A DNA stretch of 42,343 nt, from positions 1 through 42,343 of the IMG/VR virus record IMGVR_UViG_3300023294_000030; one strand, 5' to 3'. Positions within the stretch are counted from its first letter, which is position 1. Every line of letters starts with the position of its first letter. A model generated the notes under the pieces. The model was given only the letters and a program-made list of their open reading frames with translations. It was not told the origin of the DNA and searched no databases. This stretch comes from a virus. Below are positions 11,486-19,877 of this stretch, piece by piece. A program made the position numbers and the translations under genes.

Positions 11486-13345
11486 TTAGCCATAAATGTC
11501 TCCCCAGCTTTTGCCGGATTCATAATCTACTTTGTTAGGAACCTTGAGTGTAACAGCATTTTCCATAATCTCAACTATCTTTTTAGCATGTTCTGGAGAC
11601 TCTACCGAGATATCTAATTCATCATGTATTTGAATATGTGGTATAATACCTTCTTCATAAAGATCTAACATAGCTTTTTTAGTCATGTCGGCTGCACTTC
11701 CTTGTATCAATTTGTTTAACGCTTTGTAAGTCATGGCTCTTTTAATTCGTCTACGTCCATACGTTAGTTCTGCTTCTTCATAAGTCATAGGAGTGTGCAT
11801 ACCAAAAGTATCCGGTTCCCATTTATTAAAACGACATCGTCGTCCTAGTAAGGTTCCAATAGATCCGGATCCTTGCGCATGAGAAGAAGTTCGATTCATT
11901 AAATCTTTTACAAACGGAACGTTCTGGTGATATTGATTAAATAATTGTTCTGCTTCTTGTTTGGTACTTAATCCTAGTTCTGCTTGTAATTTTGCTTTAC
12001 CCATTCCATAAAACAATCCTAAGTTAATAGTCTTAGCTTGAGATCTAGAAATGCCTGCCATGTCTGCCACGGTTTGGTGAAAGTCTACGGAGTTATCTTT
12101 AAACTGAGCCACAATTTTAGTAACCGATTCATCAAAACAAATCGGTTCAGTGGAAGCTGCATAGTGTACCACTAATCTTGGTTCTTGTTGAGAGTAATCA
12201 AAACAACCCCACAAATGATTTTCTTCTGGAATAAATAATCCACGAATCATAGGACCTAAATCTTTATTTCTAGCAGGAATTTGTTGTAGGTTAGGATTAG
12301 AATAACTAAATCTACCGGTAACGGTTCCTCCTTGATCAGAACGAATAGGATTAATATCCGCATGAATTCTTCCTTTATGAGAATGTTTTAAAATCGTATC
12401 AATAAACGTAGTGTGAGCTTTGTTGATTTCTCTGGCTTTTGCTATCTTCTGTACTAAAGGATGTTGATGGGTAGACAAATAATTCTTAGTAAAAGAAGGA
12501 GCATTTGATTTTGCCGTTCGTTCATAAGTTAAACCAAGTTTATCAAACACGGTTGCAATACTTCTTGCTGCCCATATTTGTGGTTCTATTCCGGTTTCTC
12601 TTTTTATATCTAACAATAAGGTTTGTTCTTTTGAAACTAATGTTTTTTTCAGTACATGCGCTTTTTCATTGTCCACACGAACGCCTTTAAATTTCATATC
12701 AATCAAACAAGGAAACAATCTAGTTTCTAAATCAAATACTTCGGTTAAGTTTTGTTTATTAATTTCTACGGATAATGTTTTAAATAATTGTAAAGTTAGT
12801 TCAGCATCTTTTTCTGCATAGGCTCCCACATACATTGCCGGAAGTTTGTACATTTCTGATTTAGCATCCACGCCTGCTTGTTCGGCCGCTAGTTTTAAAC
12901 CTTTTTCATCTTTGACTTCTCTTAAATAATCATAACCAATACTATTTAAGGTATAAGAAAATCTATTTTCATCAATCAAAGAAGCCATCACCATCGTATC
13001 TACTAGGTGACCATTAATAGGAATACCTAGGGCACGAATCCAACAAACATCGTACATAGCATTGTGAAATATTTTTACTCCATCGGTTGCACATACTTCT
13101 TTGAACCAATCTAATACAATTCGTTTATCTAAGTTACCTTCTCTATGTGCAATAGGATAGTATCCAGACCAGCCTTCAATGGCTACGGCAATACCAATTA
13201 CTTCTCCGTTACCAATGACAGCACCGGATCCTCTAGTTTTTAAATCAGGATCCCTAGTCTCTAAGTCAATCGCAATATACTTTGCTTTACTTAGATCAGG
13301 AAACGTTTCCGGACAATTCCATTCGGTCGCTGCTTCAAATAACAT
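11486..13345 (-). CDS. polA: DNA polymerase I, family A with 3'-5' exonuclease
   Basis: A 619-residue replicative polymerase. Exonuclease motifs are intact: D27 and E29 (AIDLETRD), D99 (NAMYDVCW), Y176 and D180 (YAEKD). Polymerase motif A has D383 (FDYSQQEPR), motif B reads RSQAKTINLGLFYG, and motif C has D575 (IHDELD). There is no 5'-nuclease domain, as usual in phages. The residue equal to E. coli PolA Phe762 is Leu442. In marine viral PolA surveys leucine here has been tied to slower, more accurate synthesis and possibly temperate or slower life styles; this is a correlation. Confidence 0.9.
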   Translation of the reverse strand: MLFEAATEWNCPETFPDLSKAKYIAIDLETRDPDLKTRGSGAVIGNGEVIGIAVAIEGWSGYYPIAHREGNLDKRIVLDWFKEVCATDGVKIFHNAMYDVCWIRALGIPINGHLVDTMVMASLIDENRFSYTLNSIGYDYLREVKDEKGLKLAAEQAGVDAKSEMYKLPAMYVGAYAEKDAELTLQLFKTLSVEINKQNLTEVFDLETRLFPCLIDMKFKGVRVDNEKAHVLKKTLVSKEQTLLLDIKRETGIEPQIWAARSIATVFDKLGLTYERTAKSNAPSFTKNYLSTHQHPLVQKIAKAREINKAHTTFIDTILKHSHKGRIHADINPIRSDQGGTVTGRFSYSNPNLQQIPARNKDLGPMIRGLFIPEENHLWGCFDYSQQEPRLVVHYAASTEPICFDESVTKIVAQFKDNSVDFHQTVADMAGISRSQAKTINLGLFYGMGKAKLQAELGLSTKQEAEQLFNQYHQNVPFVKDLMNRTSSHAQGSGSIGTLLGRRCRFNKWEPDTFGMHTPMTYEEAELTYGRRRIKRAMTYKALNKLIQGSAADMTKKAMLDLYEEGIIPHIQIHDELDISVESPEHAKKIVEIMENAVTLKVPNKVDYESGKSWGDIYG

Positions 13346-13388
13346 AATACATCAACACCACTATAGTTACTAATAAAGCAAAATTCAT
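13335..13388 (-). CDS. candidate 17-residue membrane microprotein
   Basis: The only gap in the replication operon is filled by a frame that starts in the DUF3310 stop (ATGA at 13388) and ends with TGA inside the first codons of DNA polymerase. The product (MNFALLVTIVVLMYYVI) is almost wholly hydrophobic, long enough for one membrane span. It may only keep ribosomes moving to the polymerase start, or be a real membrane peptide. No independent ribosome site is seen. Confidence 0.3.
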   Translation of the reverse strand: MNFALLVTIVVLMYYVI

Positions 13389-13618
13389 TTGCTTATATTT
13401 TCTATTTCTAATTCACAGTAATGAATAATTTTTTTAAGATCTTCAATACCATTTTTATCTTTATAACGTACTACGTACTTGATAACATTTCCTTGAAAAA
13501 AACTCAAGCCATTGGTCTGTATAAAAGTGTATGGTTGTATTTTATGTTTAGAGTAATGATCTCCACCTTCTTGTCTATTAGTAGGAAACAAACGTTCCAT
13601 GTCTTGTCTAGTAGTCAT
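13385..13618 (-). CDS. DUF3310 protein (77 aa)
   Basis: The product shows the DUF3310 signature: GGDHYSKHKIQPYTFI, LSFFQGNVIKYVVRYK and EDLKKIIHYCELEI. The family is widespread in phages and lies in replication or nucleotide-metabolism modules; a nucleotide-binding role has been suggested, not shown. Here it lies between helicase and polymerase, its start overlapping the helicase stop as ATGA. Confidence 0.8.
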   Translation of the reverse strand: MTTRQDMERLFPTNRQEGGDHYSKHKIQPYTFIQTNGLSFFQGNVIKYVVRYKDKNGIEDLKKIIHYCELEIENISK

Positions 13619-15138
13619 ATGATTTCTTCTCCTATGTTGTATTGGTAATCGTAATCATGACTCATGATGTACAATCGTTCTTTGGCTCTAGTTACTCCCA
13701 CAAAAAACAATCGGTGTTCTGTGTCTTTATCTCGCAAAGCCGAGTCGTAGATAATTTTTTCTAAATCTGTAAATAAAATAACATTGTCACACTCTTCTCC
13801 CTTTACACTATGAATGGTTGCAATTTTAATTCTAGCTTTTTTACTTAGATCCTCGCTGCTCGCCACTAGTTCCTGGATATGTAATTTTTGTTCTTCGGTT
13901 ACATTCAATAGTTCCCAGCTGCCCGTTACTAGAAGCCCGTGGTTCAGCATCAACTCATCGATGTCTACGGTATCCACTCCGTCCAGAGACTTGCCTCCAG
14001 AGAATTTATATTTCACTTGCTCATCTTTAACGGTTAAGTATTCATAGACCTGTTGTGCTTCTGCACCTGAAACACTGGCACCTTTGTTTAAACGATTCCA
14101 GATACTAATTGCTTGTACTAAGTCATTAGGAAGTAAAGGATTATATTTACATTCAAACCTATGTCCCAGAGACATCATATACTCTACAATGGGTTTCATT
14201 TGATTGTTGGTCCTAGTTAAAATCATCCAGTTACCTGTACTAAAATCTAATTGCTCTAAACTGGCATCTTCCACTACCATCCCGGTTGCATCTCTAGGGA
14301 TCCAAACCTTCTCTCTTCGTTGCTCTACGTTCTCTAAGATAGACATAGCTACTCGATGCACGCTTCTAGGGACTCGTCTCGATTCTGTTTGTGGATCTAA
14401 AGTTCCTTCTAGGTTAATAAAAATAGTAGGGTCTGCACCTTGGAAAGAATAGATTGTCTGATCGTCATCCCCCGCAATGTAGGAACGTTTACATCGGGAT
14501 TCAATGTAAAAGAACATATCCCATTGCAAGGGACTTAGATCTTGTGCTTCATCAAGAAAGACAACGTCGAGGGGTGGACATTTATCTTTCTTAACAAACT
14601 GGGATATCATGTCTGAAAATTCAAACATGGTAAAATCTCTTTTAAAATCTTCTAGGTCTTGTTTAATTTGTTGACATAAACCCATGTCAATAGAATCAAT
14701 AACATCTAATTCTAGTGCGGCATCATCTAGTTCAGGGATCTTTTTAGATCTCGCATAGTCAATTACTTTCATATAATTGTTTCGGTACTCTGGAATTCCA
14801 CTTTCATTGGTAATGGTTTCAAACTCTAGGTCCTGACAAATGCCTGAATAGTTTTTAAATCCTTTCCAGTTGGTCCCTTGAAGTAATTGTGTATTGGTAT
14901 TGATGCCTAATTCTCTCGTCCCTAAAGCATGTAAGGTACTAACCAATACTTCTTTATTCGGATACAACATACTAATTCTATTCCTTGCTTCATTGGAAGC
15001 TGCATTACTAAACGATACATATAAAACTTTATCAGGACTGGTGTGTTCTAGTTCACGGGCCAAGTGATGATTGATTAACCGGTAGGTCTTACCCGTTCCA
15101 GGAGGTCCAGGAATAATGGTTCTATTGGAATGGAGCAT
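13615..15138 (-). CDS. UvrD/Rep-like SF1 DNA helicase
   Basis: A 507-residue helicase. Visible motifs are Walker A GPPGTGKT (residues 11-18), FSNAASNEA (Ia), VVFLDEAQDLS (II), YIAGDDDQTIYSFQGAD (III), IATIHSVKGEE (V) and LFFVGVTRAKERLYI (VI). It is shorter than UvrD and lacks most of the 1B/2B insertions, as in phage Dda-like enzymes. It would unwind DNA in phage replication, coupled to the primase (17-base overlap) and the polymerase. The segment between residues 255 and 430 holds five GC-rich seven-base periodic patches. Confidence 0.85.
   Translation of the reverse strand: MLHSNRTIIPGPPGTGKTYRLINHHLARELEHTSPDKVLYVSFSNAASNEARNRISMLYPNKEVLVSTLHALGTRELGINTNTQLLQGTNWKGFKNYSGICQDLEFETITNESGIPEYRNNYMKVIDYARSKKIPELDDAALELDVIDSIDMGLCQQIKQDLEDFKRDFTMFEFSDMISQFVKKDKCPPLDVVFLDEAQDLSPLQWDMFFYIESRCKRSYIAGDDDQTIYSFQGADPTIFINLEGTLDPQTESRRVPRSVHRVAMSILENVEQRREKVWIPRDATGMVVEDASLEQLDFSTGNWMILTRTNNQMKPIVEYMMSLGHRFECKYNPLLPNDLVQAISIWNRLNKGASVSGAEAQQVYEYLTVKDEQVKYKFSGGKSLDGVDTVDIDELMLNHGLLVTGSWELLNVTEEQKLHIQELVASSEDLSKKARIKIATIHSVKGEECDNVILFTDLEKIIYDSALRDKDTEHRLFFVGVTRAKERLYIMSHDYDYQYNIGEEII
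13849..14376 (-). repeat. cluster of intragenic heptad patches in the helicase
   Basis: Runs of plus-strand NNNCNNG heptads: four units at 13849-13876, four at 13912-13939 (63 bases on, same register), three at 13980-14000, and four at 14349-14376. A weaker run with C at every fourth position lies at 14308-14335. Each run stands out as a GC-rich island in an AT-rich gene. The period is not a codon multiple. Confidence 0.55.
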
Positions 15139-16669
15139 CTTTAGCTTTATTCTTTCTAATGATTACGGTATCTAAATCTATTTTATCAACAGCCCAGATT
15201 CGTTCTGTTTTCTCATCAATCTTTTTAAAGACTTGCTTACCTTTAAAAATGTTTTGAACTAATCTCATGGTTTTATTCTTAGGATAGGTTTTATCCGGCC
15301 AAGACTTAGTTCGTACTAAAGCTCTCCAGAAATCTTTCCATCTAAAGTAACACACACCTTCTTCTATAAATGCTTTGGACTTTTTAATATCCGATAAAGA
15401 TTTACCAGGGGCTCTGCTAACAAAATCTACTAAGACTTCTTTTAACTGAACATCAATTCTCATGTCCTCAGGAGCAGGTAAAGGTTCATTCATTTCATTT
15501 AATAACTTAGAAATCATTTTTCTCCAGATGAGTTTGGCAATTGGAAGTAATGGTTTGTTCAACTGAGTTAAACATACAATAGAAAACTTTTCAGGATCAT
15601 GTAATATTTCAGGTTCTACTTCTAAAGTTTCTCCATCTACGGTTACAAAAAACAACGGTGGATCAGAATCTAATTTTTTAATTTGTGTAATCTCCGGCAT
15701 GGCTGCACCTTCTTTTCCATACTTTCTTGTGTAACAAAGTTTCTCCTGACAAAATCCACAGATAGGTTTGTCATTACATTTGTAATCATAATTCTTTTTT
15801 TCAATAGAGTTAATTACACTGATTACATCATTGGCTTTTAAAGGTGGATTTATATATCTTGCGATGTTATATTCTTCGACTTTATTTTTCCAAGTATCTG
15901 GATTAACTTTTCTTAAATACACTCCAATATTAAACAGACCATTATTTCTTCCTGCATGATCTACATCTTCTCCTTCTACAATCGCACCATTAGATAAAAT
16001 GGTTTGTAAACAAGGTGGTCCATCAGGAAAAATAGTTTCTTCGGTTTGATTCTTTTCTAATTGAACATGTATTAGTTGCTCTTTGGTCAAAACATGTTTA
16101 TTATAATAGGCCGAAAATTGTTCCATGGTTAATGCCTTGCCAACATCATCAAACGCATAACGAACCGAACGATCCCCACCGTGATACGGCATGTTTAAAA
16201 AATTACCTACGTCTCCTCGTTCTGCTTTCACACTATTTTGTTTAGGAAATATTTCTGTCTTGGCATATCCTAAGATAGATGCCATCGCTTGTAACTTAGT
16301 TCTCATTAACGAGGCAGGTACAAACTCACTGGTAAAACAAAACACATGTGCTCCACCGGATTTTGATCTACATAAGATCAAAGGTAATTCAAATTTTCTT
16401 ATCTTTTTTATAAATGCAGTATGATCAAAATTATACACATCAATATCAATAGCACCCCATTTGCATTCGTTGTTTTCATTAATAGGTACAATTCCTAATG
16501 CTGGTTCTACTCCGTCTATATGAGATTGCCATAAGTGATCAGTAACAGGTTGTTTAATAGTAAAAGATCTAACTTCTTGCTTTCCGTTCGGTCGAACTTC
16601 AGCTGTCTTTTTGGTTTGACCATAAGCAGTATCTAATCCCTTAAAGATTTCTTTTAGTCTTTCTAACAT
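15122..16669 (-). CDS. AEP-type DNA primase (TOTE/primase-polymerase-like)
   Basis: A 515-residue protein with an archaeo-eukaryotic primase core: D75 and D77 (GAIDIDVYNFD) and H108 (RSKSGGAHVF), followed by AERGDVGNFLNMPYHGG. The central part has a PriCT-like segment (ARYINPPLKANDVISVI) and a cysteine cluster C298, C304, C307, C312 that could bind zinc or iron-sulphur. The C-terminal part is helical and likely a DNA-binding winged helix. It makes primers for the family A polymerase. ATG 16669 is preceded by AGAGGGATATA; a strong RNA hairpin lies just upstream. Confidence 0.8.
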   Translation of the reverse strand: MLERLKEIFKGLDTAYGQTKKTAEVRPNGKQEVRSFTIKQPVTDHLWQSHIDGVEPALGIVPINENNECKWGAIDIDVYNFDHTAFIKKIRKFELPLILCRSKSGGAHVFCFTSEFVPASLMRTKLQAMASILGYAKTEIFPKQNSVKAERGDVGNFLNMPYHGGDRSVRYAFDDVGKALTMEQFSAYYNKHVLTKEQLIHVQLEKNQTEETIFPDGPPCLQTILSNGAIVEGEDVDHAGRNNGLFNIGVYLRKVNPDTWKNKVEEYNIARYINPPLKANDVISVINSIEKKNYDYKCNDKPICGFCQEKLCYTRKYGKEGAAMPEITQIKKLDSDPPLFFVTVDGETLEVEPEILHDPEKFSIVCLTQLNKPLLPIAKLIWRKMISKLLNEMNEPLPAPEDMRIDVQLKEVLVDFVSRAPGKSLSDIKKSKAFIEEGVCYFRWKDFWRALVRTKSWPDKTYPKNKTMRLVQNIFKGKQVFKKIDEKTERIWAVDKIDLDTVIIRKNKAKDAPFQ

Positions 16670-16686
16670 TATATCCCTCTAGTTGT

Positions 16687-16710
16687 TCGGGTGGTATTGC
16701 TACCACCCGA
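16687..16710 (-). promoter_or_regulatory. perfect 10-bp hairpin with GNRA loop upstream of primase
   Basis: Ten perfect pairs (16687-16696 with 16701-16710) close a four-base loop that reads GCAA on the transcribed minus strand. There is no U-run, so a role as mRNA processing site, attenuator or protein-binding element is likelier than intrinsic termination. Confidence 0.55.
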
Positions 16711-16719
16711 TTGTGTCAA

Positions 16720-17433
16720 TTATTTGTTACTCAAACTTGCATTAAAGTCTTTTGCTCTTTGATACAAGCTAGCACTCGCTACTGGTCCTGCTGTTTTCAC
16801 AGCATACCCATACCATTGATTCCCTTTTCCAGAATTCAATACAGTAGATATGTTATACATATGACTGTACGAAGCTGGAGTAAAAGTACCCGTAGCATCT
16901 GTCATGGTTTGTGACATTTGTAGTGATTGCCATTTTCTACTTACTTTACCTTGAGATGAACTCATAGATATTAAAGCAGTTTCTGCCGATCCATTATCTC
17001 CCACGATAAGAACGTAGTTTTGATGTACCGTTAAAATATAATTACCATTTTGTAATCTATCTTTACCGCCATCTTTGGTTGTCTTAGATAAAATATCAGA
17101 ATTATCAGGATACATTTGTTCCGGTCTACCTGAACCAGTTCCAAACTCTGCCCATTCTTGATACTCCATTCTATAGTAACACGGTATTACGTTAATACCT
17201 TGTTCACCTGCATACAGTTTTTTAGTTACTGTATTTAGTAGCATTCCAGGTTCTGCATCTTCTACGTAATTTTGATTACGTTTCTGTGCTTCTCCTGAAC
17301 TGTTTTGTAAAAGTTTTAAGATAGGTAGAGCAAGAGATTCTTGTCTTACATTCTCAAAACCTTTGTCGGCATCTTCCCTAAATAAAATAGTAGAAGGCAT
17401 TTGTGCCGGTTTCTTTACTTGTACTTCGTCCAT
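16720..17433 (-). CDS. replication-region protein, possibly ssDNA-binding (237 aa)
   Basis: A 237-residue protein with a Gln/Ser-rich middle: ALPILKLLQNSSGEAQK, then NVIPCYYRMEYQEWAEF, YILTVHQNYVLIV, SSSQGKVSRKWQSL and a GNQWYGYAV segment. It looks beta-rich with regularly spaced aromatic residues, the sort of composition seen in OB-fold proteins. Its place between the 182-residue coiled-coil protein and the primase would suit a single-stranded DNA-binding protein, but no family signature is visible and the typical acidic tail is missing. Marked as inference. Confidence 0.65.
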   Translation of the reverse strand: MDEVQVKKPAQMPSTILFREDADKGFENVRQESLALPILKLLQNSSGEAQKRNQNYVEDAEPGMLLNTVTKKLYAGEQGINVIPCYYRMEYQEWAEFGTGSGRPEQMYPDNSDILSKTTKDGGKDRLQNGNYILTVHQNYVLIVGDNGSAETALISMSSSQGKVSRKWQSLQMSQTMTDATGTFTPASYSHMYNISTVLNSGKGNQWYGYAVKTAGPVASASLYQRAKDFNASLSNK

Positions 17434-17435
17434 AG

Positions 17436-17984
17436 TTAACTCCTTGTTATTTTTGTACGGTTACCCTCGTAAGGTTTAAAAAGATCAGAAGGCACATCGA
17501 GTCCAGACTCGATGCGCTCCCTGACTAACGCCTTGAGTGTCTGAGCATGAACACCAATTTTCTGGATAGGTTCAAAGCCCTGACCTCGTGCAAGGACAGC
17601 GTAAGTTGCTGCCTTGTTATCTTCGCCACGACCAAAGGTAACGGTGATATCATTTTTAATAACATCACCTAGACCGTTATTACGAAGCCATTGAAAAGCA
17701 TCCCCTTGTTTGTCGGCAGGGATAGACGCGCTGTAAAATTTTCCTACTTCTACAGACTCTCCGTCACTTAGCTTTAATTTTGTAATATTCATTTCCTTCA
17801 TCATGGAAGGAATTTCAAACTCTGCTAAAACTTTTGCTTGCTCTTTTAATTTCTTAACACCTTCTTCAGCATTAGCAATTTCATCTTCTAAATTTTTTAA
17901 TTCCTGCACTTTATCGGTTAGTTGTTTTGGATCAACCACAGCTTTCATTGCATCTATTTTGTCGTCTCTAAAATCTATACTCAT
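17436..17984 (-). CDS. coiled-coil conserved phage protein (182 aa)
   Basis: Residues 20-55 form a Lys/Glu-rich coiled coil (KVQELKNLEDEIANAEEGVK), followed by FEIPSMMKEMNITKLKLSDG, WLRNNGLGDVIKNDITVTFG and a helical end. I recall such proteins as a regular first gene of replication operons in pelagiphages, function not known. It is the first gene behind the promoter at 18011-18039. A 20-base perfect palindrome lies in codons near residues 157-163. Confidence 0.7.
   Translation of the reverse strand: MSIDFRDDKIDAMKAVVDPKQLTDKVQELKNLEDEIANAEEGVKKLKEQAKVLAEFEIPSMMKEMNITKLKLSDGESVEVGKFYSASIPADKQGDAFQWLRNNGLGDVIKNDITVTFGRGEDNKAATYAVLARGQGFEPIQKIGVHAQTLKALVRERIESGLDVPSDLFKPYEGNRTKITRS
17495..17514. 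repeat. perfect 9-bp inverted repeat with 2-base centre
   Basis: CATCGAGTC, CA, GACTCGATG on the plus strand, inside the coiled-coil gene and GC-rich against its surroundings. Suits a dimeric DNA-binding protein better than an RNA loop. May be coincidental. Confidence 0.45.
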
Positions 17985-18010
17985 ATTATAACCTTTCTAA
18001 TTTTCTTTCT

Positions 18011-18039
18011 AATATAATCCCTCAAAATACGTTTGTCAA
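18011..18039 (-). promoter_or_regulatory. near-consensus sigma70 promoter of the replication operon
   Basis: Minus-strand TTGACA (18039-18034), a 17-base spacer, and TATATT (18016-18011). Ribosome site AGAAAGG precedes the ATG at 17984. It lies within the last codons and just past the stop of the 18036-18389 gene. Confidence 0.75.
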
Positions 18040-18389
18040 GCCTCCGAACTAACTTTTTGATATAGATCAATTTCAATTGGATAATATCTTCTTTCCTGTT
18101 TATCCCACTTCAATAAGTTATATTTACCGTTGGTAATATCAGAAACAATAGAACAGGCAACACCAATAATAGCGGGATCTCCTGTTAATAATAAATAATC
18201 TTGGGGTGTGTAATTTTGTAGCAGTTTTCTTAATTTAAAAATTAAAGGTCCTGCACTTAAAATAATTTGTGCGTTCTCAGGTAATAAAACTTTTAGTGTA
18301 CCAAATTGAGAGGCACCAATAATATTAATTTTTGGTCTACCTTCTCTTGTCCCTGGGACATCTTGTATTACATATACTGTATTATTCAT
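18036..18389 (-). CDS. conserved hypothetical protein (117 aa)
   Basis: The start is set at ATG 18389, where the conserved part begins (MNNTVYVIQDVPGTREGRPK); the longer frame to 18482 would run through the divergent promoter and into the helicase start. The sequence continues with IIGASQFGTLKVLLP, YLLLTGDPAIIGVACSI and LLKWDKQERRYYPIEI. It is an alpha-beta protein I recall as widespread in marine podoviruses and cyanophages, without known role. It is divergently transcribed from the SNF2 helicase. Confidence 0.75.
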   Translation of the reverse strand: MNNTVYVIQDVPGTREGRPKINIIGASQFGTLKVLLPENAQIILSAGPLIFKLRKLLQNYTPQDYLLLTGDPAIIGVACSIVSDITNGKYNLLKWDKQERRYYPIEIDLYQKVSSEA

Positions 18390-18391
18390 TC

Positions 18392-18427
18392 TTGACTTTA
18401 TATAACCTAATCTATATATCTTTTCAA
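18392..18427. promoter_or_regulatory. overlapping divergent promoters
   Basis: Plus strand: TTGACT (18392-18397), 17 bases, TATATC (18415-18420), towards the helicase. Minus strand: TTGAAA (18427-18422), 17 bases, TATATA (18404-18399), towards the 18389 gene. Both share the same 36 bases, so polymerases cannot bind at once. The plus-strand leader AACAGAAAG (18426-18434) equals that of the left-end cassettes. Confidence 0.6.
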
Positions 18428-18443
18428 CAGAAAGAATAAGTAT

Positions 18444-19877
18444 ATGCATTATAAATTTAAAAGCAAGCCTTTTGCTCATCAATTAAAGGCCTTAGAAATG
18501 TCGTGGGACAAAAAAGTATTTGCGTACTTTATGGAAATGGGGACTGGTAAATCTAAAGTTTTGATTGATAATATTGCCATGCTTTATGACAAAGGTAGAA
18601 TTAATGGAGCGTTAATTATTGCTCCTAAAGGGGTTTATAAAACTTGGACGGACGAACAAATTCCAGACCATATGCCGGAGCACATAGAAAAAGAAGTGGT
18701 ATTGTGGGAATCTACAGCAGGTAAAAAGAAAGAAGAGGAACTACAAAAATTATATAAATCTTCAGACGACCTTCATATTTTAGTGATGAACGTAGAGGCT
18801 CTGTCTACTAAAAAAGGAAAAATATTTGCAGCTAAATTTTTATCTTGTCATGAGTCTATGATGGCGATTGATGAATCTACTACCATTAAAAATCCTACGG
18901 CCATCCGAACTAAAACTATTTTAGATTTAGGAAAAGATGTTAAGTACAAAAGAATTTTAACTGGGTCACCGGTTACTAAATCACCTCTTGATTTATTTAC
19001 TCAATGTTATTTTTTAGATCCCTGGTTGTTAGAACAACAATCGTATTATAGTTTTAAAACTAGGTACGCTATTACCAGACAAATCAATGTGAGCGGAAGA
19101 ATGATCCACATCGTAAGTGGATACAGAAATCTTGGCGAATTATCTAATCAGTTAAAACCTTTTTCTTTTAGATGTTTAAAAGATGATTGTTTAGATCTTC
19201 CTGCAAAAACTTACATGAAACGAATCATTCAACTGACATCGGAACAACAAAAAATATATGATCAAATGAAAAAAATGGCTCTTGCAGAATTGAATGGTAA
19301 ACTTACCACGACTGCAAACGTTATTACTCAAATGATGAGATTACAACAAATTACTTCAGGTCATTTTAAATCAGATGATGGAAAAGTTCAGGTGATTAAA
19401 AATAATAGACTCAGTGAATTACTAGATGTGTTATCAGAGATGGAAGGTAAAGCAGTTATCTGGGCTCACTGGAGACATGACATTCAAACGATTGTAGACG
19501 CTGTTAAAAAAGAATATGGAGATAATTCAGTGGTTACTTATTATGGAGATACTTCTACAGACGATCGACAAAAAGCAATTAAATCTATTCAAAATCCAGA
19601 CAGTCCTGTGCGTTTCGTTGTAGGTACCCCACAAACGGGTGGTTATGGTATCACACTAACCGGTGCTAGTACCATGATTTATTATTCTAATGGATATGAT
19701 TTAGAAAAAAGAACTCAATCCGAAGCAAGGATTGACCGTATTGGTCAAACTAGAAACATGACCTACATTGATATCATTGCAGAAAAAACAATTGATGAAA
19801 AAATTGTATTAGCTTTACGAAAGAAAATTAACATTGCGTCCCAAGTTATGGGCGAAGAGTTAAAGGACTGGATTTAA
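18444..19877 (+). CDS. SNF2-family DEAD/DEAH-like helicase
   Basis: A 477-residue SF2 protein: KPFAHQLKALEMS (Q-like), Walker A MGTGKSKV (residues 32-39), IIAPKGVYKTW (Ia), AIDEST (II, with Ser in place of Ala/His), LTGSP (III), a C-terminal lobe with VIWAHWRHDI, and QSEARIDRIGQT (VI). Phage SNF2 proteins translocate on DNA and act in replication, recombination or protein removal. It is the only large plus-strand gene in the right four fifths of the window and converges with the 19874 gene, sharing the TTAA stop. The ATG follows the repeated AACAGAAAG leader. Confidence 0.85.
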   Translation: MHYKFKSKPFAHQLKALEMSWDKKVFAYFMEMGTGKSKVLIDNIAMLYDKGRINGALIIAPKGVYKTWTDEQIPDHMPEHIEKEVVLWESTAGKKKEEELQKLYKSSDDLHILVMNVEALSTKKGKIFAAKFLSCHESMMAIDESTTIKNPTAIRTKTILDLGKDVKYKRILTGSPVTKSPLDLFTQCYFLDPWLLEQQSYYSFKTRYAITRQINVSGRMIHIVSGYRNLGELSNQLKPFSFRCLKDDCLDLPAKTYMKRIIQLTSEQQKIYDQMKKMALAELNGKLTTTANVITQMMRLQQITSGHFKSDDGKVQVIKNNRLSELLDVLSEMEGKAVIWAHWRHDIQTIVDAVKKEYGDNSVVTYYGDTSTDDRQKAIKSIQNPDSPVRFVVGTPQTGGYGITLTGASTMIYYSNGYDLEKRTQSEARIDRIGQTRNMTYIDIIAEKTIDEKIVLALRKKINIASQVMGEELKDWI

